21,353 nt of DNA from a virus: the IMG/VR virus record IMGVR_UViG_3300030520_000119, positions 1-21,353 of that record. One strand, 5' to 3'. A model generated the notes under the pieces. The model worked only from the letters and a program-made list of their open reading frames with translations. It made no database searches and was not told where the DNA came from. Both the position numbers and the translations under genes were made by a program. Positions 13,946 through 21,353 of the stretch are shown here, piece after piece. The first letter of the stretch is position 1, and each line of letters starts with the position of its first letter.

Positions 13946-14446
13946 TTAGGTGGTAGCCGAGGGCTGCTGCGAACCGGGATAGTCCAGCCCGGTCAGAATC
14001 GCCGAGGCCGCAACATAATCCGCATTCGTGCCGTCCGCGAAGGCGATCGCGAGATAGTTCAGCCCTGCCGGCAGCTGATCTTCCTCAATGACGATCCCCA
14101 CGAACGTGTTCGCGGTATTTGCCGGCGTGAAGCCCGCGGCTGTCGCGGAATTGGCGGCGGAGGGTCCCGTAACCAGATCCAGCGTGTCCGCGGCGTTACC
14201 GGTGGTGCTCTTGGTGTAGTAGGTGAACGGGATCGCCGTCGCACCAGCACCAGCATTGTTCGAGGCAGCAAGCAACGTGAGAGCGCCCTCAGCAGCGGCC
14301 AGTGCGCCAATGTTGATGAGGATGTTCGCCTTGGCGGCGGTCTTGAGGTTGAAATACGTGGAGGTTACGCCGCCGCTGATGCTGCCCGGCGAGAGGATCT
14401 GTACTACATGACCCTCTTCGAAGATGTTGAATCCGCGTGCTGCCAT
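13946..14446 (-). CDS. Probable capsid decoration or accessory head protein
   Basis: 166 aa, ATG 14444-14446 with a strong GAAGGAG ribosome site five bases upstream, as expected for an abundant protein. The start ARGFNIFEEGHVVQILSPGS and the ISGGVTSTYFNLKTAAKANI strand region lead into an Ala/Thr-rich beta-type body with a C-terminal ASAILTGLDYPGS. The pattern reminds me of structural proteins encoded right after the major capsid gene in siphophages, where shell decoration or cement proteins are found. There is no enzyme motif and no Cys. The role is inferred from position, ribosome site and composition; a second minor head protein is the alternative. Confidence 0.62.
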   Translation of the reverse strand: MAARGFNIFEEGHVVQILSPGSISGGVTSTYFNLKTAAKANILINIGALAAAEGALTLLAASNNAGAGATAIPFTYYTKSTTGNAADTLDLVTGPSAANSATAAGFTPANTANTFVGIVIEEDQLPAGLNYLAIAFADGTNADYVAASAILTGLDYPGSQQPSATT

Positions 14447-14479
14447 GGTGGATCTCCTTCGGTCGCGTGGACCGCGTGG

Positions 14480-14511
14480 GCAGCGGGGCCGACCTAATGC
14501 GGCCCCGCTGC
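14480..14511. repeat. 12-bp GC-rich hairpin after the major capsid gene
   Basis: GCAGCGGGGCCG (14480-14491) and CGGCCCCGCTGC (14500-14511) are perfect inverses around an 8-base loop. It lies in the 95-base gap between the capsid gene stop (14542) and the decoration gene start (14446). No U-tract follows, so it more likely protects or processes the mRNA than terminates it. Confidence 0.65.
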
Positions 14512-14541
14512 GGGTTAGGTGGGTTAGCTATGCGGCCGAGA

Positions 14542-15828
14542 TTAGCGGCTCTGCAGAGCGACGAAGGAGCTGAGGGCCTGCGTACCGTTCAGCGGGGTGA
14601 GCGGTGCGCGCCACTTCGGCTTGCCGTCGTTGCGCATCATCCAGCGGAAGGCTGTCTGGCCGGTGAGGAACTGAACATGAATCGAGGAATCCGCGCGGAT
14701 GCCCGAACGCTCGCCGATCAGATACTCGCCCATGTCTGCCAGCACGATGTCACCCGTGGTGGAAAGCGTCGACGCCTGCTCCACCGGGATTACCGGATGG
14801 CCCAGGATCTTGCCGTACTGGCCGTTGACGTTGCTGCCGGTGCCAGGCTGCACATACAGAGCGACTGCCGTGCCAGCTTCGCCAGGAATGGTGAGCTGAT
14901 ACAGCTGCTGCTCGCAGTTCTGATTAATAAACCAGGCTGCGTTCGCGCGGCTGGAGGCCACCAGGGCAGCATGCATGTTCAACACATTGCTGGTGCTGAT
15001 GGTGCCTGTCGCCTGGCCGCTGTCCTTCGCGACCGTCACCAGCGCCGGCGCATTCATGAAGCCGAGGAACTGGCCCGCACCGGTGCCACTAAAGCACTCC
15101 AGATCAAGCTGGAACGCCATTGCCTTGGGGAACGTCTTCGACGCCCACGCGTTGAGTGCGTCGGTATCGTCCAGAAGTTCCTCGGTCGCGTAGAGCAGGC
15201 CGATGAGCTTCTGGCTGATCAACTCCAAAAGGCCGAAGTTCGGCTTGCTGGGGTTGTAGGCGGCAGCCTCAGCCTCGCGATACACCTGGATGCCGCCATA
15301 GCGGAAGCCAGCAGCTCGGCTGTTTTCGTTGAGAACCGGGCGTGTCATGCGCGAGGACTTCATCGGCGTGCGATCAGCACGGCTCGAGATCAGGCCCTCG
15401 CTCCACACGCGTTCGATGACTTCGAGATTCTGCTCGATCGGCACCAGGAAGCCGCCATCCGCATCCGAGGTTTCCGAAGCGCCCAACGCAGCCTGCAGGC
15501 GGGGATCCGCAACATGACCACCACGAATCGTCTGCGTGCGGACCGCGCCCAGGAACTCGCCAAAGTTCTTGAACGGCTTGTCCTCCGCGCGATTCTTTCC
15601 GACTTCGATGCTGACAACGCCAGCAGCGGGTGCGGTGCGAGCGGCGGCGTTCAACTCTTCCTTGGTGGCGATCTGCTCATCAAAGCTCTTCACTTCTGCG
15701 AGCAGGCCTTTGATCTTGGTGGACTCTTCCGCCGTGTGGGCGCGGTTTTCGCGCTCCGCCAGGGCGTCGATGGCAACAGCCGAGGTGTGTGCCTCATGCC
15801 GCAGCTGCTTCAACTGTGCAAGTGTCAT
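14542..15828 (-). CDS. Major capsid protein, HK97 fold
   Basis: 428 aa, ATG 15826-15828 with a GGAGGGGAG ribosome site close upstream. Residues 1-~105 are charged and helical (a delta/scaffolding-like domain, e.g. KGLLAEVKSFDEQIATKEEL). The mature part begins near SETSDADGGFLVP (118-130), a signature of the Phage_capsid (PF05065) family, followed by FAWG-less E-loop and P-domain segments such as KLIGLLYATEELLDD, FSGTGAGQFLGFMN, GKILGHPVIPVEQ and ADMGEYLIGERSG. The upstream protease gene should remove the N-terminal domain during maturation; the exact cut site cannot be read. A terminator-like hairpin upstream and a hairpin downstream isolate this highly expressed gene in the operon. Confidence 0.96.
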   Translation of the reverse strand: MTLAQLKQLRHEAHTSAVAIDALAERENRAHTAEESTKIKGLLAEVKSFDEQIATKEELNAAARTAPAAGVVSIEVGKNRAEDKPFKNFGEFLGAVRTQTIRGGHVADPRLQAALGASETSDADGGFLVPIEQNLEVIERVWSEGLISSRADRTPMKSSRMTRPVLNENSRAAGFRYGGIQVYREAEAAAYNPSKPNFGLLELISQKLIGLLYATEELLDDTDALNAWASKTFPKAMAFQLDLECFSGTGAGQFLGFMNAPALVTVAKDSGQATGTISTSNVLNMHAALVASSRANAAWFINQNCEQQLYQLTIPGEAGTAVALYVQPGTGSNVNGQYGKILGHPVIPVEQASTLSTTGDIVLADMGEYLIGERSGIRADSSIHVQFLTGQTAFRWMMRNDGKPKWRAPLTPLNGTQALSSFVALQSR

Positions 15829-15945
15829 AGCTCCCCTCCATGGGGTGGTTGGGTTGAAGGGCGAGCGCCACAGCCAGCAGCCATCGGGCTACCAGCGAAC
15901 GCACACGATCGGCAACGCAACGCGCGCCGAAGGGATTGGCAAAGC

Positions 15946-15968
15946 AAAAAGCCCCGCATCGGCGAGGC
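15946..15968 (-). terminator. Intrinsic terminator between protease and major capsid genes
   Basis: Minus-strand GCCTCGC, loop CGAT, GCGGGGC (one T-G pair) followed directly by TTTTT. It lies 26 bases past the protease stop and 118 bases before the capsid start. This 165-base gap contains no other gene. Because the capsid must be strongly expressed, either an extra promoter lies in the following 118 bases (no convincing -35/-10 seen) or the phage uses antitermination. Confidence 0.72.
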
Positions 15969-15993
15969 CTTCTACTTGAACTTGTGGTGGAAC

Positions 15994-17145
15994 CTACCGG
16001 GCAGCTGCGAGTTGCAGGCGCAACCGAGTGGTGGCCGTATCGGCTTTTGCCTTTGCCGCCGACTTCGCCGCTTCACAGTCGCAACCGGCACAATCACAGC
16101 CGTCATGCGAGCAACCGTCACAATCGCCGCCCTTGCATGAATCGCACGTGCAGGTGCAGTCGACATCACCAGACATGTCGATACCGTCACCGGCTTTCAC
16201 CGCGCCGAGCGTCGGCATGATCGTATGCGCGTGGGCATGTTTGCCATCGTCGACCAGCATCGACATGCTTCCTGAACTCATGCTGACGCCGAACCTGGCC
16301 AGCACATCATCCAGCGTGCCGATCTTATCCGCCATGCCGATCTTCACTGCATCCTTCGCGTTGAAAACCTTGCCTTGGCCGAACGCCTGGTGCACCTTCG
16401 CCTGGCTGATCTTACGGCCAGCGGCGACAGCCTTCTCAAACATATCGCCGAAACTATCGACCATGCTTTGCATGTCCGCGCGGGCGGAATCAGAAAGGGG
16501 CTCATAATTGTTGCCGGCCGTCTTGTTCTCTCCGAAGCTGATCAGCGTTACCTTCACGCCGATGTCTTCCAGCATCTTCGAATCGTCCTCATGAGCGCAG
16601 TACACGCCCACCGAACCCGTCAGCGAGCTGGGGCTTACCACCACTTCCGAGCAGCTGGCTGCGACGTAGTACGCGGCCGAGGCGCAGAGGCAGTTTGAAA
16701 CCGCAATCACTTGCTTCTTCGAACGCGCTGCGCGGATCTCGCTGGCGAGCTCGTCAACACCCTCGACGGTTCCACCAGGGGAATCGACGTCCACCACGAT
16801 GGCCTGCACGTTGGGATCGTTCACCGCCTGGCGAAACTGCTGCAGGAACTTTGCTGTGGAGGTCGCTGTGGGGCCACTGATGTCGCCCATGGCGCTGCCG
16901 CGATGCAGGATCAGACCGTAGAGCGGCAGGACAGCCACCGCGCCCTTGCTGGACGCAGAGACCTTCTGCGCGCGGGCAGCCGTGACAGCGCTCTGCCCTT
17001 GGATCCCGGCCAGCGTCTCGGCCTCGACGGCTTTCCCCTCAGCCTTGAGCTGCAGGAAGGCCATGACGGCTTCGAGCTTTTCCGGCTGGATGGCCCAAAG
17101 TTGGGACCGCATCGCGTGACGAATTGCGCTGTATGCCTTGCTCAT
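15994..17145 (-). CDS. S49-family capsid maturation protease with Cys-rich tail
   Basis: 383 aa, ATG 17143-17145 overlapping the portal stop (ATGA). The S49/SppA-like core has AVLPLYGLILHRG (71-83), VDVDSPGGTVEGVDELA (118-134, oxyanion region), NCLCASAAYYVAAS with the predicted nucleophile Ser156, LTGSVGVY (175-182) and GENKTAGN with the predicted general base Lys208. The Ser-Lys gap of 52 equals that of Bacillus SppA (Ser147/Lys199). The protease processes the HK97-fold capsid shell. After residue ~288 comes an unusual tail: a His-rich KHAHAHT, then ten Cys between 330 and 357 as CxC and CxxC units, then an Ala/Lys/Arg-rich end. No separate scaffold gene exists, so this tail or the capsid N-domain may serve that role. 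Confidence 0.92.
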   Translation of the reverse strand: MSKAYSAIRHAMRSQLWAIQPEKLEAVMAFLQLKAEGKAVEAETLAGIQGQSAVTAARAQKVSASSKGAVAVLPLYGLILHRGSAMGDISGPTATSTAKFLQQFRQAVNDPNVQAIVVDVDSPGGTVEGVDELASEIRAARSKKQVIAVSNCLCASAAYYVAASCSEVVVSPSSLTGSVGVYCAHEDDSKMLEDIGVKVTLISFGENKTAGNNYEPLSDSARADMQSMVDSFGDMFEKAVAAGRKISQAKVHQAFGQGKVFNAKDAVKIGMADKIGTLDDVLARFGVSMSSGSMSMLVDDGKHAHAHTIMPTLGAVKAGDGIDMSGDVDCTCTCDSCKGGDCDGCSHDGCDCAGCDCEAAKSAAKAKADTATTRLRLQLAAAR

Positions 17146-18830
17146 TTCGCTCCTTCAACTGCAAGTGTGGCGAGCTTTAGCGGCTCGCTGGCGGCGATGG
17201 TGTCAATCCACACCTGCGCGCCGGCTGAAAATTCGTCGTCTTCGTCTTCGAGCAGCATCGTGAGGTGTTGGGCCCGGTTATCGCAGCCAACCTTGACAGC
17301 GAGCTGCGTGGCGGCATCCAGCATCGGAAAGACACCTAGGATGAAGCGCACCTGCTCCGCGTAGAACTCGCCAACCTGATAGCCGTTCGCGTCCTGCTCA
17401 ATCAGCCGCTTGACTCCGTTGACCTCGCGACGAACGCAGCGATCGGCCGAAGCCGACGCCATGAGCGTGAGCCGAGCCGTCGCGGCCGCATCGCCTCCGC
17501 TGCCCGTTTCGTCCGCCTGATCATCGTTCTCGTCGGCCGAGCCGTCTTTGCCATCCTTGCCTGTGCTGCCACCCTTGCCGCCAAACGCTCCGCCCTGCGG
17601 CTGGGGGTTGGCGAGTTGCTTGAGCGGTGCCCAGTTGACTGGCCGCCAGTAATTCGAACCTACGCCGTCCGCGATGGGATTCATGTCCTCCAGCTCGCGA
17701 ACATCGTCCTGCGACATCCAGCCGTCGCCGATCGCGACGTGGTAGGCAGCGAAGCGGCTGGCAGTATCTCCACGCAGTAAGGACGCAAGCGAGGCCTTCG
17801 CATAGTAACGAGTACTCGTCAGCAGATCCCGCTGGATCGCTTGCTCCCACATGATCGCCATGGGAAGGACGCTCTGCACGGCGTTCATGATGTTGAACTG
17901 CTCGACCGAGGCGTAGGTTGCTGCCTTGCCGGCGTCCACGCCGACCAGGTGAGGTAGCACGTTGAAGATGGTGCAGATCTCGACCTGCGAAGCCTTGTGG
18001 CCTTCGATGAGCTGCGCATCGACGGGCGTTACGCCCAGCGACTTGATATCGTAGCCCGCTCCGAGAATCGCTATTTTGCCTCGGTTGCTACCTGTACCAC
18101 CAGCCTGGAGATTATCCCTAAAGAGATCCGCGTCATCCTTCGTTTTGAAGTTCGCGCCAGTAACAATCCAGCCGGTACGCGCATCATTTTTGAGGAAACG
18201 AGCGATGTAGTCTTGCCGCGATAGCGCCACGCCCAGCGTATCGAGCGCCATGCTGATGCGCGACTGGCCGATCGCCATGACATCGCAGAAGTCGCGGAGG
18301 TGAAATACCTCTTCCTGCAGGAGTACTCGGTCGACGTCTGTGAGCGGGTCGCGGTAGACATACCGCAGATCGCCGGTGGCCTTGATAATCTCGACCTTTA
18401 CGCGGTCAGGATGCAGCGGCACCAGCTCTTCGATCTGCCCGTTCGCGTCGTAAAACTTCTCGGCGTAAGCATTGCCACGGAGCTCGACATGGCCCTGCAT
18501 CATCGTCTTGAATTCGTAGGCTGTCTGCCAGCGGTTTGGCTGGTAGTAGAGGACCTTGTACAGCGGATGGCTGGTGACGACACGCTTGCCGCCCTTCGGG
18601 CTATCCGTGTAGATCTTGAACGGCAACATCGCGAGCTGGCGAGACTTCGCCGAAACGCAAGCAATGACCGTGCTGAGCCGCTTCGAAGATTCCGGTGTGA
18701 CCCGCATGCCGGCGCTCGAGCTATGGCCGCCTACGGGCTCGTACCAATAGTTATCCCAGGGCGCAGGCGCGCCGCTGACATCGGCGCGCAGTTGAAACGC
18801 GCCCTCGAAAATACCAGAGATCAGCTTCAA
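17142..18830 (-). CDS. Portal protein, HK97 family
   Basis: 562 aa, started at TTG 18828-18830, which has an AAGGCGGG-type ribosome site just upstream and lies 9 bases after the previous stop; the next Met (residue 42) would remove the usual N-terminal arm. Residues 42-410 are a Phage_portal (PF04860) core: VTPESSKRLSTVIACVSAKS (44-63), LPFKIY, GHVELRGNAYAEK (113-125), LVPLHPDRV (136-144), VFHLRDF, IGQSRISMALDTLG and NVLPHLVGV. The dodecameric ring forms the DNA channel. Residues ~410-562 extend beyond the usual core with a Gly/Asp/Ser-rich linker and an acidic helical C-terminal domain. The stop overlaps the protease start, so portal and protease are co-translated. Confidence 0.95.
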   Translation of the reverse strand: MKLISGIFEGAFQLRADVSGAPAPWDNYWYEPVGGHSSSAGMRVTPESSKRLSTVIACVSAKSRQLAMLPFKIYTDSPKGGKRVVTSHPLYKVLYYQPNRWQTAYEFKTMMQGHVELRGNAYAEKFYDANGQIEELVPLHPDRVKVEIIKATGDLRYVYRDPLTDVDRVLLQEEVFHLRDFCDVMAIGQSRISMALDTLGVALSRQDYIARFLKNDARTGWIVTGANFKTKDDADLFRDNLQAGGTGSNRGKIAILGAGYDIKSLGVTPVDAQLIEGHKASQVEICTIFNVLPHLVGVDAGKAATYASVEQFNIMNAVQSVLPMAIMWEQAIQRDLLTSTRYYAKASLASLLRGDTASRFAAYHVAIGDGWMSQDDVRELEDMNPIADGVGSNYWRPVNWAPLKQLANPQPQGGAFGGKGGSTGKDGKDGSADENDDQADETGSGGDAAATARLTLMASASADRCVRREVNGVKRLIEQDANGYQVGEFYAEQVRFILGVFPMLDAATQLAVKVGCDNRAQHLTMLLEDEDDEFSAGAQVWIDTIAASEPLKLATLAVEGAK

Positions 18831-18839
18831 TTACCCGCC

Positions 18840-19040
18840 TTATGCCTTGCTGGAACGCACGTCGTTATACAGCCAAAGGAACGCAGGAGAGGCAACCGCA
18901 AGGCCAGCAACCATCCACCCAGCGGGATGCCACGCGAGCCATGCGCCGCGTGTGAAAGCCGCGATACCCCCGCAGAGGATGGCTGCGCCGATCGACCGGG
19001 CGATGTTTTGGACCCGTTGCTTCTGCTCTGCGGTTGTCAT
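18840..19040 (-). CDS. Small membrane protein between terminase and portal
   Basis: 66 aa, ATG 19038-19040 overlapping the large terminase stop (ATGA). Residues ~16-36 (IGAAILCGGIAAFTRGAWLAW) and ~42-59 (WMVAGLAVASPAFLWLY) are hydrophobic, giving two likely membrane helices with a basic N-terminal segment (EQKQRVQNIARS). The family is not recognised. Small genes at this position occur in many HK97-type packaging modules, but a membrane protein is not required for packaging. A superinfection or holin-like role is imaginable but unsupported. Confidence 0.75.
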   Translation of the reverse strand: MTTAEQKQRVQNIARSIGAAILCGGIAAFTRGAWLAWHPAGWMVAGLAVASPAFLWLYNDVRSSKA

Positions 19041-20752
19041 ACATAACCCACATACGGCGAGGTGAATTTTTCAGTCTCGGCCGTGTAGGCCCGATTCATT
19101 GCGGTGATCAGCGCCGCGACGGGATCAATCTTCAGCTTCGCGTCCGGACCCTTGCGGGGGAAGAGCGTTTCATTCTGCCCCTCGCGTACTTCAACGTTCG
19201 ACATCGCCCAAGTGAGCACTGGGTCACCGTTGTGATGCAGGCGCCCGCTATACACGGCGGCCTGCAGTTCCTTCATCGGGTCGCTGAGGTACTGCGCCGT
19301 CTGCGGGATGGTGAGCACCACATCATCGCCAAACTCGGCGGCCAGGTCCTGTTGCATCTGCAGAGCAGACCAGGGATCGAAGCCGAGGCACTTCATGTCG
19401 TACAGCTGGCAATCGTTCCGAATGTCGCGCTGGATCTGCGAGAGCCGGATTTCAGGACCTTCGACGGAGATCAATGCCTTCTCGGCAACCCACTGCGCAT
19501 AGGCTGAATGCTCTCCATCGTTGATCGTCGCGCTCGGCGCATAGTGGTAGCCGAAGACGTAATAGTGATCCTGGTCGACCTCTTCCAACTCGCCAGTGTC
19601 GCCGTTCGGCACCTTGTCAATCTGCGACCGCTTGAAGATCAGGATGCGGCTGGCGAGATCGATGCGAGCCGCGAGATCGTTACCCATCCAGCAGGGCTTG
19701 CTGGCGAAGTCTGCGATGCGAAGGCTGCGGTCGGCGCAAGACTTCCACTTCTCCATGTTCATCCAGACGGTGCCCTGGTTGGTCCATACGCTGAAGTGCT
19801 TTGTGAGGATGTTGTTTTGCTTGTGCGCGAACTCGATCGCATCCTGCTGGCGACCACGCAAGTACTCCCAACTGATGGACACGCCGACGTTGGGGTTCGC
19901 CTTCGCGATTCCGATGTCCGTCTTCCACTCATCTGGTGAATCAATGGTGAAGATGATGCCGAACTGCCGGTCATCCTTGATCGTGCCCGACAGAATCTTG
20001 ATGACGTCCTGCCGGAGCATGTAGCAAGGGCCGCCGACGTTGAAGCCTGCGGTGGTGATGACGAACAGGATCGGCTGCTCACGCGCTCCCATGCCCGACT
20101 CCATCGCGTCGTAGAGCGTTGGGGAGTCGTGTTCGTGGTATTCGTCGACGATCGCGCAGGACGGGCTGGATCCGTCACCAGGGTTCTTTACCAGCGGCTC
20201 GAAGCGGCTGCCATCGGTGCGGGTGAGGCTTTTCTTGTTGACTTCTACGTTGAAGGCCCGCAGAAAACCGTGCGAGCGCATCGCCATGAGACGAGCCGGC
20301 CGGAAGACTTCGAGTGCCTGCTTCTCCTTCGTGGCGCCGGAAAACACCTGGGCATCCGTTTCGCCATCGCAGGCGAACATATACAGGCCCTTTTGCCCGG
20401 CGCTGGTCGACTTGCCACTCTTGCGGCCGGTCTCGACGTACACCTTGGTGAAGCGACGCTTGCCGGTCGACTTGCTAACCCATCCGAAGATGCTGCAGTC
20501 GATGAAGAGCTGCCAGGGTTCAGCAGTGATGCGGTGATCCTTGCCGCGGATCCGCCGGGCCCACTTGCCGGAGACGTGGGGGAACTTGCTGACGATCCAG
20601 CAGTAGCGATGCGCCAGGCCTTCGTCAAAGCGGTACGGGTAGAGCGGATCGAGCGACTGTTGTAGATCGTCCAGATGACGGTGGCAGGCCTGGCGGACGA
20701 AGAGGCAAGCGATAATCTCACCCGAAACCACGCCCCGCGCATAGGCCATCAT
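19037..20752 (-). CDS. terL: Terminase large subunit
   Basis: 571 aa from ATG 20750-20752. The open frame extends upstream to 20956, but that part overlaps the small subunit gene and has no start near it; the MMAYARGVVSGEI opening is the normal start of this family. ATPase: Walker A-like TGRKSGKS (108-115), Walker B AIVDE (200-204), coupling motif ITTAG (232-236). Nuclease: acidic residues in ARIDLAS (Asp365), LGFDPWS (Asp459) and KIDPVAALITAM (Asp543). It belongs to the Terminase_1-type large subunits paired with P27-like small subunits. It drives DNA into the prohead through the portal and cuts concatemers. It starts 16 bases after the small subunit stop. Confidence 0.96.
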   Translation of the reverse strand: MMAYARGVVSGEIIACLFVRQACHRHLDDLQQSLDPLYPYRFDEGLAHRYCWIVSKFPHVSGKWARRIRGKDHRITAEPWQLFIDCSIFGWVSKSTGKRRFTKVYVETGRKSGKSTSAGQKGLYMFACDGETDAQVFSGATKEKQALEVFRPARLMAMRSHGFLRAFNVEVNKKSLTRTDGSRFEPLVKNPGDGSSPSCAIVDEYHEHDSPTLYDAMESGMGAREQPILFVITTAGFNVGGPCYMLRQDVIKILSGTIKDDRQFGIIFTIDSPDEWKTDIGIAKANPNVGVSISWEYLRGRQQDAIEFAHKQNNILTKHFSVWTNQGTVWMNMEKWKSCADRSLRIADFASKPCWMGNDLAARIDLASRILIFKRSQIDKVPNGDTGELEEVDQDHYYVFGYHYAPSATINDGEHSAYAQWVAEKALISVEGPEIRLSQIQRDIRNDCQLYDMKCLGFDPWSALQMQQDLAAEFGDDVVLTIPQTAQYLSDPMKELQAAVYSGRLHHNGDPVLTWAMSNVEVREGQNETLFPRKGPDAKLKIDPVAALITAMNRAYTAETEKFTSPYVGYV

Positions 20753-20768
20753 CTTTTCGACGAAGGGG

Positions 20769-21212
20769 CTACTGAACTCGTATTCCGGTACTACCGTCTG
20801 CGGCTTGCTGCCACTCGTCCTCTTCTTCTTCGGTGGTTTTGACGCCGTTGCCGTTGACGAGGCTTCGGCTGGCCGGGTTGAGGCCGAGCTGCGACTGATA
20901 CTTGTTGAGCTGCGCGAAGTCACCGGTGGATGCTCCAGGGCGTCGGCACCGCACACGCAGGCGGGCCGTCATCTCGAAGTGCCCTCGGTCGGCGCTTGTT
21001 ATCAGCACTTCCTTGGTCTCTTCGAGCAGTTCATTCCACGCCTCAAGATGTTCGCGCGACGTGGGGCTGTTCGGGTTGGTGAAGCTGGACGGCGGGGGGC
21101 CAAGCGGCCCGGTGACAACCGGCTCCAAGGCCCGCTCGCGAGCGCGTTGAGGATTCTTATCGAAGGCACCCTTGCGGTCGAGTTCAGCGGACGTTTTGCG
21201 GGTTCGACCCAT
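20769..21212 (-). CDS. terS: Terminase small subunit, P27-like
   Basis: 147 aa, ATG 21210-21212 with GAGG seven bases upstream. The region TARLRVRCRRPGASTGDFA followed by QLNKYQSQLGLNPASRS (residues ~82-117) is the signature of the P27-type small terminase family (PF05119). The N-terminus is basic (GRTRKTSAELDRKGAF) and carries a Pro-rich loop (GPLGPPPSS), as common in this family. The C-terminus is acidic (TTEEEEDEWQQ). It recognises the phage packaging site and loads the large subunit. It is the first gene of the operon in this window; 141 bases upstream contain no gene. Confidence 0.9.
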   Translation of the reverse strand: MGRTRKTSAELDRKGAFDKNPQRARERALEPVVTGPLGPPPSSFTNPNSPTSREHLEAWNELLEETKEVLITSADRGHFEMTARLRVRCRRPGASTGDFAQLNKYQSQLGLNPASRSLVNGNGVKTTEEEEDEWQQAADGSTGIRVQ

Positions 21213-21353
21213 ACGAAAACCTCATCAAGAATGCCCCTGCACGCGCATTACAGCGCCCGTGGCTGATCGCCACACAGAATCACTGATTTTCGAGGGGTCA
21301 AACTGCTGTGTTTTGTTTCCAAATTGCTTATTTCGTGGAAGCGAAAATTTGTC

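Noticed and set aside
14437-16140. 567-codon plus-strand open frame antisense to the capsid gene
   Set aside because: It lies entirely over the well-supported capsid gene and its flanks, gives a Arg/His/Cys-rich product with no recognisable domain, and is expected in GC-rich DNA opposite a real gene.
20753-20956. Upstream extension of the large terminase
   Set aside because: Overlaps the small subunit by 188 bases, translates to a Ser/Lys-rich stretch foreign to the family; the MMAYARGVVSGEI start is typical.
21213-21353. Possible late promoter upstream of the small terminase (TTTGAC on the minus strand near 21297-21302)
   Set aside because: No acceptable -10 hexamer lies 16-18 bases downstream, so no promoter is called; the stretch is AT-richer and has no gene.
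1-21353. CRISPR array, tRNA, insertion sequence or attachment site
   Set aside because: No regularly spaced direct repeats, tRNA cloverleaf, transposase frame or integrase was seen on either strand.

Overview
This window holds the late (packaging, head and tail) operon of a long-tailed, non-contractile (siphovirus-type) phage or prophage. All genes lie on the minus strand, so reading order is from the right end (21.2 kb) to the left end (1). The order is small terminase, large terminase, a small membrane protein, HK97-type portal, S49 capsid protease, HK97-fold major capsid protein, a probable decoration protein, a small protein, gp6-like connector, head closure protein, tail completion protein, major tail protein, and two overlapping tail chaperone frames. 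Then come a membrane zinc-ribbon protein, an HK97 gp10-like protein, the tape measure, two distal-tail proteins, an NlpC/P60-like peptidase, a lambda J-like tail tip protein, a small unknown protein and two fibre-like proteins. The last of these runs off the left edge. Most junctions are ATGA, TAATG or directly abutting, which indicates one translationally coupled operon. There is no sheath, baseplate wedge, integrase, repressor, lysis or replication gene, so the window cannot show whether this is a free phage or a prophage.

The host cannot be read directly. The DNA is GC-rich, and two distal fibre-like proteins carry Sec signal peptides. The style of those low-complexity secreted proteins resembles sequences I associate with Acidobacteria (Terriglobales). 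This is a low-to-moderate confidence inference.

Gene action follows the standard tailed-phage scheme. Terminase packages DNA through the portal, and the S49 protease matures the capsid shell. The connector, head closure and tail completion proteins join head to tail. The major tail protein forms the tube around the tape measure with help from the chaperones, and the tip complex and fibres contact the host.

Several parts are not standard. (1) The tail tip protein ends in a Hint/intein-like domain finishing in His-Asn, after a glycine-rich linker, and carries an inserted carbohydrate-binding-like module. (2) The capsid protease has a C-terminal tail with ten cysteines in 28 residues. (3) The head-tail connector has a ~75-residue foreign insert before its C-terminal helices. 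(4) A LITAF-like membrane zinc-ribbon gene sits among the tail genes. (5) The two fibre-like proteins appear to be secreted. (6) The tail chaperones are arranged for a -1 frameshift without a classic slippery heptamer. (7) Hairpins, three of them terminator-like, lie at several internal gene boundaries. The long plus-strand open frames are antisense shadows.
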